NCBI RefSeq assembly: GCF_019396355.1
Contig: NZ_JAHKRK010000007.1
Location: forward strand, 20,303 to 83,498
Reading direction: 5' to 3'
Length of the DNA: 63,196 nucleotides
Origin: Pseudonocardia nigra
GTDB taxonomy: Bacteria > Actinomycetota > Actinomycetes > Mycobacteriales > Pseudonocardiaceae
Shown piece by piece: positions 1-7,276 of the stretch. How positions within the stretch are numbered: position 1 is the stretch's first letter; the number at the start of each line of letters is the position of its first letter. Both the position numbers and the translations under genes were made by a program. The notes beneath the pieces were generated by a model. It was given only the letters and a program-made list of their open reading frames with translations, was not told where the DNA came from and did not search any database.

Positions 1-154
1 CGCACCCTCACAGCCCGACTCGCGCACCCTCACAGCCCGACTCGCGCACCCTCACAGCCCGACTCGCGCACCCTCACAGCCCGACTCGCGCACCCTCACA
101 GCCCGACTCGCGCACCCTCACAGCCCGACTCGCGCACCCTCACAGCCCGACTCG
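1..154. repeat. perfect 22-bp tandem repeat, seven copies, running off the left edge
   Basis: Seven identical head-to-tail 22-bp units start at 1, 23, 45, 67, 89, 111 and 133, and the match stops at 154. Each unit contains CCCTCACAGCCCGACTCG. There is no variable spacer, so this is not a CRISPR array. The unit carries the GACTCGCG core that also appears, again with 22-bp phasing, in the array at 29407-29544. The true copy number is unknown because the array reaches the window boundary. Confidence 0.97.
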
Positions 155-380
155 CGGACATCGGTGCGCAGCGCCGCGGGCTGCGCGTGAACCGATGACC
201 CGGCACCACCGAAGCCGTCCTCTATTCGTGAAAGAAGTCCTTGATTCTTACCGGGCAGTAACCGCGCTCCTCCCACGAGTACTCCGGATTCGTCGGAGAA
301 TGTGTGGTTGCATCGAACCGCAGGCATGGTAGGAACCGTATGCTCGACCGGCTGCAATGGAACGAGCCCGACGAGGGGGG
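155..380. other. intergenic leader with no recognisable gene
   Basis: About 225 bp between the tandem repeat and the first exported protein. Reading frames here are short or are shadows. The only local structure noticed is a weak dyad, CTCCG-N7-CGGAG, near 280-296. It probably holds the promoter of the gene starting at 381; TTGCAT followed by TAGGAA near 308-335 is a possible but weak -35/-10 pair. Confidence 0.4.
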
Positions 381-1614
381 GTGAATGACGTCGGCGTATC
401 GCTGATTACCCGTGCATTTCGTCGTTGCCTGCTGCTCCTCGGGCTGCTCGCCGGCGTGCTCGTTCTCGCTGCTCTCGGTGCGGGCAGCGCCCACGCCGAC
501 GAGGGCGACGGCCCACTCGACGACGTGATCGACAGAGTCGACGAGCTGGGCTCCGCCCGGGAGGCGGCGCGCGATGTCACGCGGTCCCTCGTGGCCGACG
601 CGGCTGCGGCCACGCGCGGCTTCGACCACGACACCTCGGAGCGCGACGCCTCGGCCAGGTCGGAGGCAAGCGACGCCGCGGCTGGGCACGAGACCGGCGC
701 CGAACAACAGCACCGGGACGATGCGGTGGACGCCGTCCGCGAGGCCGTTGCCGACGCGACGGCGCCGCTCACCCGGAGCACCACACCGACGGTCGAGGCG
801 ACCCTCGATGCGGTCACCGCCCCGGCCGGCGAGGCCGTCCAGGACCTCGGCGAGGTCACGGAGTCGGTGGCCGACGCGGCCGCCCCCTCCACCCGGGCCG
901 TCGACCAGGTCGTCGACCCCGTCGTCACAGCCGCCGAGCCGGTGGTCGAAGCCGTTGCAGCACCCGCCGCCCCCGTCGTCGAGCAGGTCGCCCGTACCGC
1001 GCAACCGCTGGTCGAAGCGGCCGCCGACGTCGCCGCGCCGGGCGAGTCGCGTCCTGGAGCCGATCGTCGGCGCTGCGGTCGAGCCGGTCGCGCCGGCCGT
1101 CGAGAACGTGATCAGGCTCCTCGCACCGGCCCTCCCACCGCTGACCGATGCCGTGGCAACGACCGTGCAGCAGCTCGCGCCCGACGCGACGCGCCACGGC
1201 GCCCGGCCCACCGCGACGGCAGCCGGGTCGGCAACCGCGCCGCCGGTACCGCCTGCGGCCTTGCCGCCGCCGGTGGTCGTCGCCGAGCACGGCAGCCCGC
1301 CGGCCCTCCGCCCCGTCCCGGATCCGGCACTGTTCGCCGCGGCCGTCGATGTGGCGGCGCGGGGCGGCCACCACGCCGTCGAGTCGTCCGACTCCGCACC
1401 CGTGTCCCCCGTGGGACAGCACGTCCCCGCGAACCTGCCTGCACCCGCCGCCCCGACCCCGTCGGTCGGCGCGGCCGGCACACCTTTCGCGCTGCAGCCG
1501 CCCGTCCTCGACGCCGTGCTCGCCGCGTTGCTCGCCGGCGCAGCCCTGCTCGCCGCCCGCGCCACGCAGCGCATGACCTGGTGGTATCCCGAAGTGGCCG
1601 TCGGCCCCGACTGA
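381..1614 (+). pseudogene. frameshifted secreted Ala/Val/Pro-rich protein with C-terminal membrane segment
   Basis: The GTG start at 381 gives a basic N-terminus, a long hydrophobic stretch and an AHA signal peptidase-like site followed by DEGD, so the product is exported. The mature part is low complexity, with repeated acidic/Val/Ala/Pro phrases such as VVDPVV, AAPVVEQVA and APAVENV. The frame used to about 1045 (ending VEAAADVAAPGE) then stops making sense; the continuation SRVLEPIVGAAVEPVAPAVE lies in another frame and runs to a stop at 1614. The C-terminus has a hydrophobic helix (LDAVLAALLAGAALLAA) followed by TQRMTWWYPE, which could be a membrane anchor. One extra base near 1044-1052 would explain the break. 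No family was recognised. An upstream in-frame ATG at 357 is possible but lacks a ribosome site. Confidence 0.6.
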
Positions 1615-1708
1615 TCGCGGCGCCGCCCGATCCGTTCACCGTCGGCCGTCCGGTCGCACGGGGTTTTCCGACACCACTCGCACCATTTCTTCGAGAGGCA
1701 ATTTCCTC

Positions 1709-2908
1709 ATGCGTACAAACGCACGTCGCATTCTCGCCGTGGTCGCCAGCGCGGGCCTGCTCGCCCTCGCCGGCGCGGGTATCGCCACTGCCGACAGCCG
1801 CGGTGGTGACGCGCCTCGGGCGCCGCCGGGGTCGTTCAGACGCAGGACAACTCCACGTCCCAGTCGAACACCAACCAGGCGCCGGTCTCGCAGAACAACG
1901 AGGCACGCAACTCCGGCGGGTTCGGCTCCGAGGGCGACCAGGAGATCGAGCAGGACAACTCGGTCGACTCCAGCAACACCCATGGCAACGCCAACCACAC
2001 CGGCCAGCACCAGGACGGCGACGCCCACGCCACGGCCGAGGGCGGCGACGCCACCGGCGGCAAGCACCGCAAGCACGACGACTCCAGCAGCGAGGGCGGC
2101 AACGCCTCGGCTCTCTCCGAGGTCCTCCAGGACCAGGGAAACGAGACCACGCAGTCCAACAGCAACTGGGCGCCGGTCACCCAGTCCAACCCGGCCGTGA
2201 ACGTCGGCGGGGTTCGGCTCCGAGGGCGACCAGGACATCGAGCAGGACAACTCGGTCCACTCCAGCAACACCCAGGGCAACAGCAACAGCACCTCGCAGA
2301 GCCAGGACGCCGAGGCCGAGGCCACGGCCGAGGGCGGCGACGCCACCGGCGGCAAGCACCGCAAGGGCGACGACTCCCGCGGCGGTGACGCCGGGGCGTT
2401 CACCATCGTCGACCAGCTGCAGGACAACAGCACCGAGCAGGAGAACGTCAACTTCGCCCCGGTCACCCAGTTCAACCCGGCGTTCAACTTCGCCAGCATC
2501 CTGAGCGAGGGTGACCAGAGCGTCGAGCAGGACAACTCGGTCCACTCCGGCAACACCCAGGGCAACAGCAACGCCACCGGCCAGCACCAGGACGGCGACG
2601 CCCACGCCAAGGCCGAGGGCGGCGACGCCACCGGCGGCAAGCACCGCAAGCACGACTCCGACAACCGCGGCGGCGACGCCGACGGCAGCGCGGTCGTCGA
2701 CCAGGAGCAGAGCAACAGCACCGAGCAGGAGAACCTGAACTTCGCCCCGGTCACCCAGTTCAACCCGGCCATCAACATCGGCGGGTCCGAGGGCGACCAG
2801 GACATCGAGCAGGACAACTCGGTCCACTCCAGCAACACCCAGGGCAACAGCAACAGCACCTCGCAGAGCCAGATCGGCAAGGCGCTGTCGTCCGTGCTGG
2901 GCGGCTGA
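1709..2908 (+). pseudogene. secreted Asn/Gln/Asp/Ser-rich repeat protein (curlin-like appearance), two frame breaks
   Basis: The ATG at 1709 begins a clear signal peptide (MRTNARRILAVVASAGLLA, then GIATADS). After residue ~36 the frame must change near 1813, where two extra bases GC would restore GDASGAAGVVQTQDNS. It must change again in the GGGG run at 2209-2212, where one extra G would account for it. Beyond that a single frame runs to the TGA at 2906. The reconstructed mature protein has four repeats beginning EGDQ(D/E)IEQDNSV at 1930, 2222, 2507 and 2789, so the period is 94-97 residues. Shared phrases are SSNTQGNSN, QHQDGDAH, EGGDATGGKHRKHD, NSTEQEN and NFAPVTQFNPA. The spacing of Q and N residues resembles curlin-type beta-solenoid repeats, but no family is certain. 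Homogenising repeats may hamper assembly here. Confidence 0.6.
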
Positions 2909-2944
2909 CGACTGCCGGTCAGGGCCGGCCCTGACCCGCACGAC

Positions 2945-2987
2945 ACGATCGGGCCCCGGCGGCTTCCACCCGCCGGGGCCCGATCGT
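2945..2987. terminator. bidirectional hairpin terminator
   Basis: Two perfect 18-bp arms (2945-2962 and 2970-2987) with a 7-base loop; the stem reads ACGATCGGGCCCCGGCGG. TTTGTGT follows on the + strand. It lies between the repeat protein (+) and the MaoC gene (-), which converge here. Confidence 0.85.
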
Positions 2988-2996
2988 TTGTGTCCG

Positions 2997-3854
2997 CTAC
3001 CCGGCTGCCGGCCGGATCGCGCCGGTCAGGTGCGTCCTTTTCCGGGAGCGGACATCCAGGTCCCACCCATCGTCCGCGGATCGGGTCCGCAGCTCGACGG
3101 TGGAGGGGAGCAGCAGCGGCCTGCCGAACGCCACGTCATAGCCGAGCGCGTCCGGGAGCCGCCCCTGCAGCGCGGCGAGCGAGCGGGCAGCCGTCCACAT
3201 GCCGTGGGCGATCGCGCGCGGGAACCCGAACGCCCGCGCCGTGAGCGGGTGCAGGTGGATCGGGTTCACGTCCCCGCTGACCCGCGCGTAGCGGCGGCCG
3301 GTGCCGGCATCGACGCGCCAGGTCGCCGTGGGCGCCCCCTCGGGGACGGCGGCCGGCTCCGCCGCGGGTTCGCCCGATCCCTCCGGTGCCGTCGCCCCGC
3401 GGGCCAGGTAGGTGCTCCGCCCGTCCCACACCGGCTCGCCGTCCACGGCGACCGCGGCGACCAGGTCGACCTGTGCACCCTTCGGATGCGCGACGAACCG
3501 CTCGGCCCGCACCCGCACGTCGAGCCGCTCAGCGGCGTCGATCCGCCGGTGCACGGTGATCGCGTTGCGCACGTGCACGAGCCCGGGCAGCGGCAGCGGG
3601 AACGCCCGGTCGGCCATCAGCGCCACCTGCAGCGGAAACGCCAGCACGTGCGGGTAGGCCGGCGGGAGCGCGTCGCCGACGGCGAACCCGCACACCCGTG
3701 CGTAGCCGGCGAGGTGGTCCCGGTCGACAGCCACGTCCGCACGCGCCAGTTCCGTGCCGGGCAGCGCCGAGCCCCGGCGGCCGACCGCGCCGAGCGCGGC
3801 CTTGGCGTAGAGCGCGCCGAGCCGCGGCGGTGCGTCGAGCACGGTTCGCATCAC
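2997..3854 (-). CDS. MaoC-family hot-dog (R)-specific enoyl/hydroxyacyl hydratase, HtdX-like
   Basis: 285 residues, the size of actinobacterial double hot-dog hydratases such as HtdX. The C-terminal hot-dog domain carries the hydratase signature YARVSGDVNPIHLHPLTA followed by FGFPRAIAHGMW, with the catalytic Asp and His of the D-x4-H motif visible. The N-terminal half is a degenerate hot-dog fold lacking that motif. The start is a GTG overlapping the TGA of the upstream fabG-like gene (GTGA), so the two are translationally coupled. In Mycobacterium tuberculosis htdX and fabG4 are neighbours in the same way (family knowledge). The expected role is dehydration or hydration of 3-hydroxyacyl thioesters in the cytosol; the acyl chain length cannot be read from sequence. 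Confidence 0.9.
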   Translation of the reverse strand: MMRTVLDAPPRLGALYAKAALGAVGRRGSALPGTELARADVAVDRDHLAGYARVCGFAVGDALPPAYPHVLAFPLQVALMADRAFPLPLPGLVHVRNAITVHRRIDAAERLDVRVRAERFVAHPKGAQVDLVAAVAVDGEPVWDGRSTYLARGATAPEGSGEPAAEPAAVPEGAPTATWRVDAGTGRRYARVSGDVNPIHLHPLTARAFGFPRAIAHGMWTAARSLAALQGRLPDALGYDVAFGRPLLLPSTVELRTRSADDGWDLDVRSRKRTHLTGAIRPAAG

Positions 3855-5188
3855 GCCCCCAGCATGTTCTGGCCGTCGACGCGCACGACCTGGCCGGTGA
3901 CGCCCGCCGACGCGGCCTGGCCGAGCCAGCCCACGGCCTCGGCGACGTCCACGGGCAGGCCGCCCTGCCGCAGGCTGTTGACCCGCCGGCCCGCCTCGCG
4001 GGTGGCGAGCGGCATCTTCGCCGTCATCGCGGTCTCGATGAACCCCGGGGCGATCGCGTTGATCGTCGCGCCCCGCTCGGCGAAGCGCGGGGCGAGCGCG
4101 CGGACCATCCCGATCACGCCCGCCTTGCTCGCCGCGTAGTTGGTCTGGCCGCGGTTGCCCGCGATCCCGCTCATCGACGAGATGCCGACGATCCGCGCGC
4201 TGTCGCCGAGCAGGTCGGCATCCGCCAGCAGCGCGTCGTTGATCGCGAGCTGGGAGCGCAGGTTGACCGCGAGGACGGCGTTCCAGCGGTCGGCGTCCAT
4301 GTTCGCGAGCAGCTTGTCGCGGGTGATGCCCGCGTTGTGCACCACCACGTCGACGCGGCCGTGCCGCTCCCGCAGGTGCGCGAGCAACCGGGCCGGGGCG
4401 TTGGCGGCGGTGATGTCGAGCTGCACCGCCGTGCCGCCCGTGCGGTTGGCGACCCGGGCCAGCGCGTCGCCCGCCGCCGGGACGTCCACGGCGACGATCG
4501 TGGCGCCGTCGCGGTGCAGCGTATGGGCGATGGCCTCGCCGATGCCCCGCGCGGCACCCGTGACCACCGCGATCCGCCCGGCGAGCGGACGGGCCGGATC
4601 CCCGGGCTCGACCGGACCGACCGGCGCGCCGACCCGCACGACCTGCCCGGACACGAACGCCGAGCGGGCCGACAGGAAGAACCTCAGCGTCGACGCGAGC
4701 GCCTCCGGCCCGGCGTCCGGCGCCACGACGAGCAGGTTCGCCGTGGCCCCGGCCCGCACCTCCTTGCCCGCGGACCGGACCAGCCCCTCGAACGCCTGCG
4801 CGACGGCGGCGGCCTCGGCGTCGGTGCTTTCGGAGCCGGGGTCGGCGACCGGGCCGAGGATCAGCAGCCGCCCGGACGGCGCGAGGCGCCGCACCGCCGG
4901 GGTGAGGAACTGCTGGGCGGCCGCGAGGTCGTCGAGCGTGCGGGCGCCGGTGGCGTCCAGGACGACGGCGGCGGGCTTCTCCGCCTCGGCCGCCTCGGGC
5001 ACGCCCGCCTCGGCGAGCAGTGCGCGCACGCCGTCGGCGAGCCGGCCGTTCCCGACGGCGCCGACGAGCGCGGGCGCGTCGAGCAGCGGTTGTCCGGGTG
5101 CGTACCGGCGCAGCACCGGGATCCGGGGCACGCCGAGCCTGCGGACGAGCGAGTTCTGCGACAGATCACGCAGCGTGTCGTGGGACAT
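3851..5188 (-). CDS. fabG4: FabG4-type high-molecular-weight 3-oxoacyl-(ACP/CoA) reductase
   Basis: 445 residues from the ATG at 5188 (MSHDTLRDLSQNSLVRRLG), which has GGAGAACG just upstream; an open frame reaches further back but lacks a ribosome site. The N-terminal ~200 residues form a flavodoxin-like extra domain. The C-terminal SDR domain has the nucleotide site VTGAARGIGEAIA, then VVHNAGITRDK, and the catalytic Ser-Tyr-Lys set in SSMSGIAGNRGQTNYAASKAG. This two-domain layout and length match mycobacterial FabG4, an NADH-dependent reductase of 3-oxoacyl thioesters. The thiolase gene lies 72 bp upstream on the same strand and the MaoC gene overlaps downstream, so thiolase-reductase-hydratase form one operon able to carry out successive beta-oxidation or elongation steps. 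Confidence 0.93.
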   Translation of the reverse strand: MSHDTLRDLSQNSLVRRLGVPRIPVLRRYAPGQPLLDAPALVGAVGNGRLADGVRALLAEAGVPEAAEAEKPAAVVLDATGARTLDDLAAAQQFLTPAVRRLAPSGRLLILGPVADPGSESTDAEAAAVAQAFEGLVRSAGKEVRAGATANLLVVAPDAGPEALASTLRFFLSARSAFVSGQVVRVGAPVGPVEPGDPARPLAGRIAVVTGAARGIGEAIAHTLHRDGATIVAVDVPAAGDALARVANRTGGTAVQLDITAANAPARLLAHLRERHGRVDVVVHNAGITRDKLLANMDADRWNAVLAVNLRSQLAINDALLADADLLGDSARIVGISSMSGIAGNRGQTNYAASKAGVIGMVRALAPRFAERGATINAIAPGFIETAMTAKMPLATREAGRRVNSLRQGGLPVDVAEAVGWLGQAASAGVTGQVVRVDGQNMLGA

Positions 5189-5228
5189 TCGTTCTCCTCG
5201 CCAGCGCCTCGTCGGCGAATGCCCGAGA

Positions 5229-5265
5229 CGCTGTGTTGATTTGTGAGCTCGCAAGCTCGCTCACG
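5229..5265. repeat. dispersed TGAGCGAGCTTGCGAGC repeat, copy 1
   Basis: Read on the minus strand the element starts at the TGA stop of the thiolase gene, continues GCGAGCTTGCGAGCTCAC and ends with AACACAGCG. Two closely related copies lie at 53624-53660 and 53698-53735, the latter also starting at a gene stop codon. TGAGC and GCTCA can pair as a short stem around GAGCTTGCGA. Confidence 0.8.
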
Positions 5266-6574
5266 CCGCCTCCAGGATCGCGACGACGCCCTGGCCGCCG
5301 GCCGCGCAGATCGAGATCAGGCCGCGGCGAGGTCGATGACCGCCTCGTGCCTCGGCAGTGGCGCCCTTCTCGTGCAGCAGCTTCGCCAGCGTCGCGACGA
5401 TGCGGCCGCCGGTGGCGGCGAACGGGTGCCCGGTGGCGAGCGATGAGCCCGCGACGTTGAGCTTCGATCGGTCGATCGCGCCCAGCGGGGCGTCCAGGCC
5501 GAGCTTCTCCTTGGCGAACGCCGGGTCCTCCCACGCCTTGAGCGTGGCGAGCACCGTGGAGGCGAACGCCTCGTGGATCTCGTAGAAGTCGAAGTCCTGC
5601 AGCGTCAGCCCGTTGCGCTCCAGCAGCCGCGGCACGGAGTAGACCGGGGCGGTGAGCAGCCCGTCGTCGCCGTGCACGAAGTCGACGGCGGCCGTCTCGG
5701 CGTCCACGACATGCGCGAGCACCGGCAGCCGGTGCTCGGCGGCCCACTCGTCGGAGCCGAGCAGCACGGCGGACGCGCCGTCGGTGAGCGGGGTGGAGTT
5801 GCCCGCCGTCATCGTGGCGTTCTCGCCGCGGCCGAACACCGGCTTCAGCTTCTCGAGCTTCTCGGGCGTCGAGTCGGGGCGGAGGGTGCCGTCGCGGGTG
5901 AGGCCGAGGAACGGCGTGACCAGGTCGTCGAAGAAGCCGCGCTCGTAGGCGGCGGCCAGGTTGCGGTGGCTCGCGGCGGCGAGCTCGTCCTGCTCCTCCC
6001 GGCCGATCTGCCAGTCCAGGGCGGTGCGCGCGGCGTGCTCGCCCATGGACAGGCCGGTGCGCGGCTCGGCGTTCCGAGGGATCTCGGGGACGATCTGACC
6101 CGGCCGCAGCCCGCGCAGTGCCGTGAGGCGCGCGCCGAGCGTCTTCGCCGCGTTCAGCTCCATCAGGACGCGGCGCAGGTCGTCGTTGAGCGCGACCGGG
6201 GCGTCGCTCGCGGAGTCCACGCCCGCCGCGATGCCGCTCTCGACCTGGCCGAGCGCGATCTTGTTGGCGACGAGGACGACCGTCTCCAGCCCGGTGCCGC
6301 ACGCCTGCTGCACGTCGTAGGCGGGCGTGCTGGGGGCGAGGGTGCTGCCGAGCACCGCCTCGCGGGTGAGGTCGCGGTCGCGGCTGTGCTTGAGCACGGC
6401 GCCGCCGACCACCTCGCCGAGCCGCGCGCCGGCCAACCCGAAGCGGGCGCCGAGGCCGTCGAGGGTGGCGGTGAGCATGTCGAGGTTGGACGCGCGGGCG
6501 TACGCGCCGTTCGCGCGCGCGAACGGGATCCGGTTGCCGCCGATCACGGCAGCCCTCCGCCTGTCGCTGGCCAT
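5261..6574 (-). CDS. fadA2: acetyl-CoA acyltransferase (thiolase), FadA2/FadI-like
   Basis: 437 residues from the ATG at 6574 (MASDRRRAAVIGGNRIPFAR), preceded by GGGAGGAACCG. The thiolase landmarks are all present: the acylated Cys92 in QQACGTG, the substrate His in GHPFAATGGR, and the C-terminal active Cys in SICAAGGQG. The enzyme cleaves 3-ketoacyl-CoA or condenses acyl-CoAs. The gene opens an operon with the FabG4-like and MaoC genes, a grouping also found in mycobacteria. One oddity is a short Arg/Gly-rich insertion (AEARGGHRPR) between KLLHEKGAT and RGLISICAAGG, where homologues usually run straight through. The stop codon lies inside a dispersed repeat. A divergent TetR gene with a dyad in the shared promoter region probably controls expression. 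Confidence 0.93.
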   Translation of the reverse strand: MASDRRRAAVIGGNRIPFARANGAYARASNLDMLTATLDGLGARFGLAGARLGEVVGGAVLKHSRDRDLTREAVLGSTLAPSTPAYDVQQACGTGLETVVLVANKIALGQVESGIAAGVDSASDAPVALNDDLRRVLMELNAAKTLGARLTALRGLRPGQIVPEIPRNAEPRTGLSMGEHAARTALDWQIGREEQDELAAASHRNLAAAYERGFFDDLVTPFLGLTRDGTLRPDSTPEKLEKLKPVFGRGENATMTAGNSTPLTDGASAVLLGSDEWAAEHRLPVLAHVVDAETAAVDFVHGDDGLLTAPVYSVPRLLERNGLTLQDFDFYEIHEAFASTVLATLKAWEDPAFAKEKLGLDAPLGAIDRSKLNVAGSSLATGHPFAATGGRIVATLAKLLHEKGATAEARGGHRPRRGLISICAAGGQGVVAILEAA

Positions 6575-6633
6575 CGGTTCCTCCCGGGGTCGGCCGTCGG
6601 TCGCAAGGTTACCCGCGAGTAGCCGATACCAAA

Positions 6634-6646
6634 AGTACCGGGTACT
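6634..6646. promoter_or_regulatory. candidate TetR operator between thiolase and TetR genes
   Basis: The perfect dyad AGTAC-CGG-GTACT lies 10 bp before the TetR start codon in the 81-bp divergent spacer. Position and symmetry fit an autoregulatory TetR site that also covers the thiolase promoter. The binding partner is inferred from adjacency only. Confidence 0.55.
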
Positions 6647-6655
6647 GTCGGTGCC

Positions 6656-7276
6656 GTGAAGCCGCGCGATCGTCGGGCCAGCCGGTGGGACGCCCACCGG
6701 CGCAGCCGCCGCGCCGAGCTGACCGACGCCGCGATCGCCGCGATCCGGGCGCACGGGGCCGGCGTGGGGATGGACGACGTCGCCGCGCAGGCCGCCACCA
6801 GCAAGACGGTCGTCTACCGCCACTTCACCGACCGCACCCAGCTCTACGTCGCCGTGTGCGCCCGGGTCGCCGAACACCTGCTCGGGCAGGTGCGCGCCGC
6901 GATGGACGCCGCCACCGGGCCGCGCGGGAAGGCCGCCGCGGGGATCGAGGCCTATCTACGGCTCATCGAGCACGACCCGGAGGTCTACCGGTTCGTCGTG
7001 CACCGTGCGCCCGCCGCCGGCCCGGTCACCGACCTCGTCTCGCTGATCGGCGACGAGGCCGCCGAGATCATCGCCGAACAACTGCGCCGCGTCGGGCTCG
7101 ACCCGGCCCCCGCCGTGCCGTGGGGCCACGGCGTCGTCGGGCTCGTGCGCGCCGCGGCCGACAACTGGATCGCGCGCCCCGCCGGGATGACCCGTACGCA
7201 GCTGGCCACGCACATCACCGACCTGGCCTGGGCCGGACTCTCCGGCGTCGTGGCTCCCCAGAAGGAGGACAAGTGA
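6656..7276 (+). CDS. TetR-family transcriptional repressor
   Basis: 206 residues from a GTG start. The N-terminal helix-turn-helix is recognisable (GMDDVAAQAATSKTVVYRHF), with the TVVYRHF recognition-helix ending typical of the family. The remainder is an all-helical ligand domain. The gene is divergent from the thiolase operon, and its TGA overlaps the GTG of the downstream acyl-CoA dehydrogenase, so the regulator and dehydrogenase are co-translated. A lipid-responsive repressor of this fatty acid locus is the natural inference; the ligand is unknown. Confidence 0.92.
   Translation: MKPRDRRASRWDAHRRSRRAELTDAAIAAIRAHGAGVGMDDVAAQAATSKTVVYRHFTDRTQLYVAVCARVAEHLLGQVRAAMDAATGPRGKAAAGIEAYLRLIEHDPEVYRFVVHRAPAAGPVTDLVSLIGDEAAEIIAEQLRRVGLDPAPAVPWGHGVVGLVRAAADNWIARPAGMTRTQLATHITDLAWAGLSGVVAPQKEDK

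Noticed and set aside
1..154. CRISPR array
   Set aside because: Units are contiguous and identical with no variable spacers, and no cas gene is present.
357..2504. single 715-residue protein spanning the first two exported genes
   Set aside because: After ~1045 the frame becomes Arg/Pro-rich nonsense while real coding continues in other frames with two separate signal peptides.
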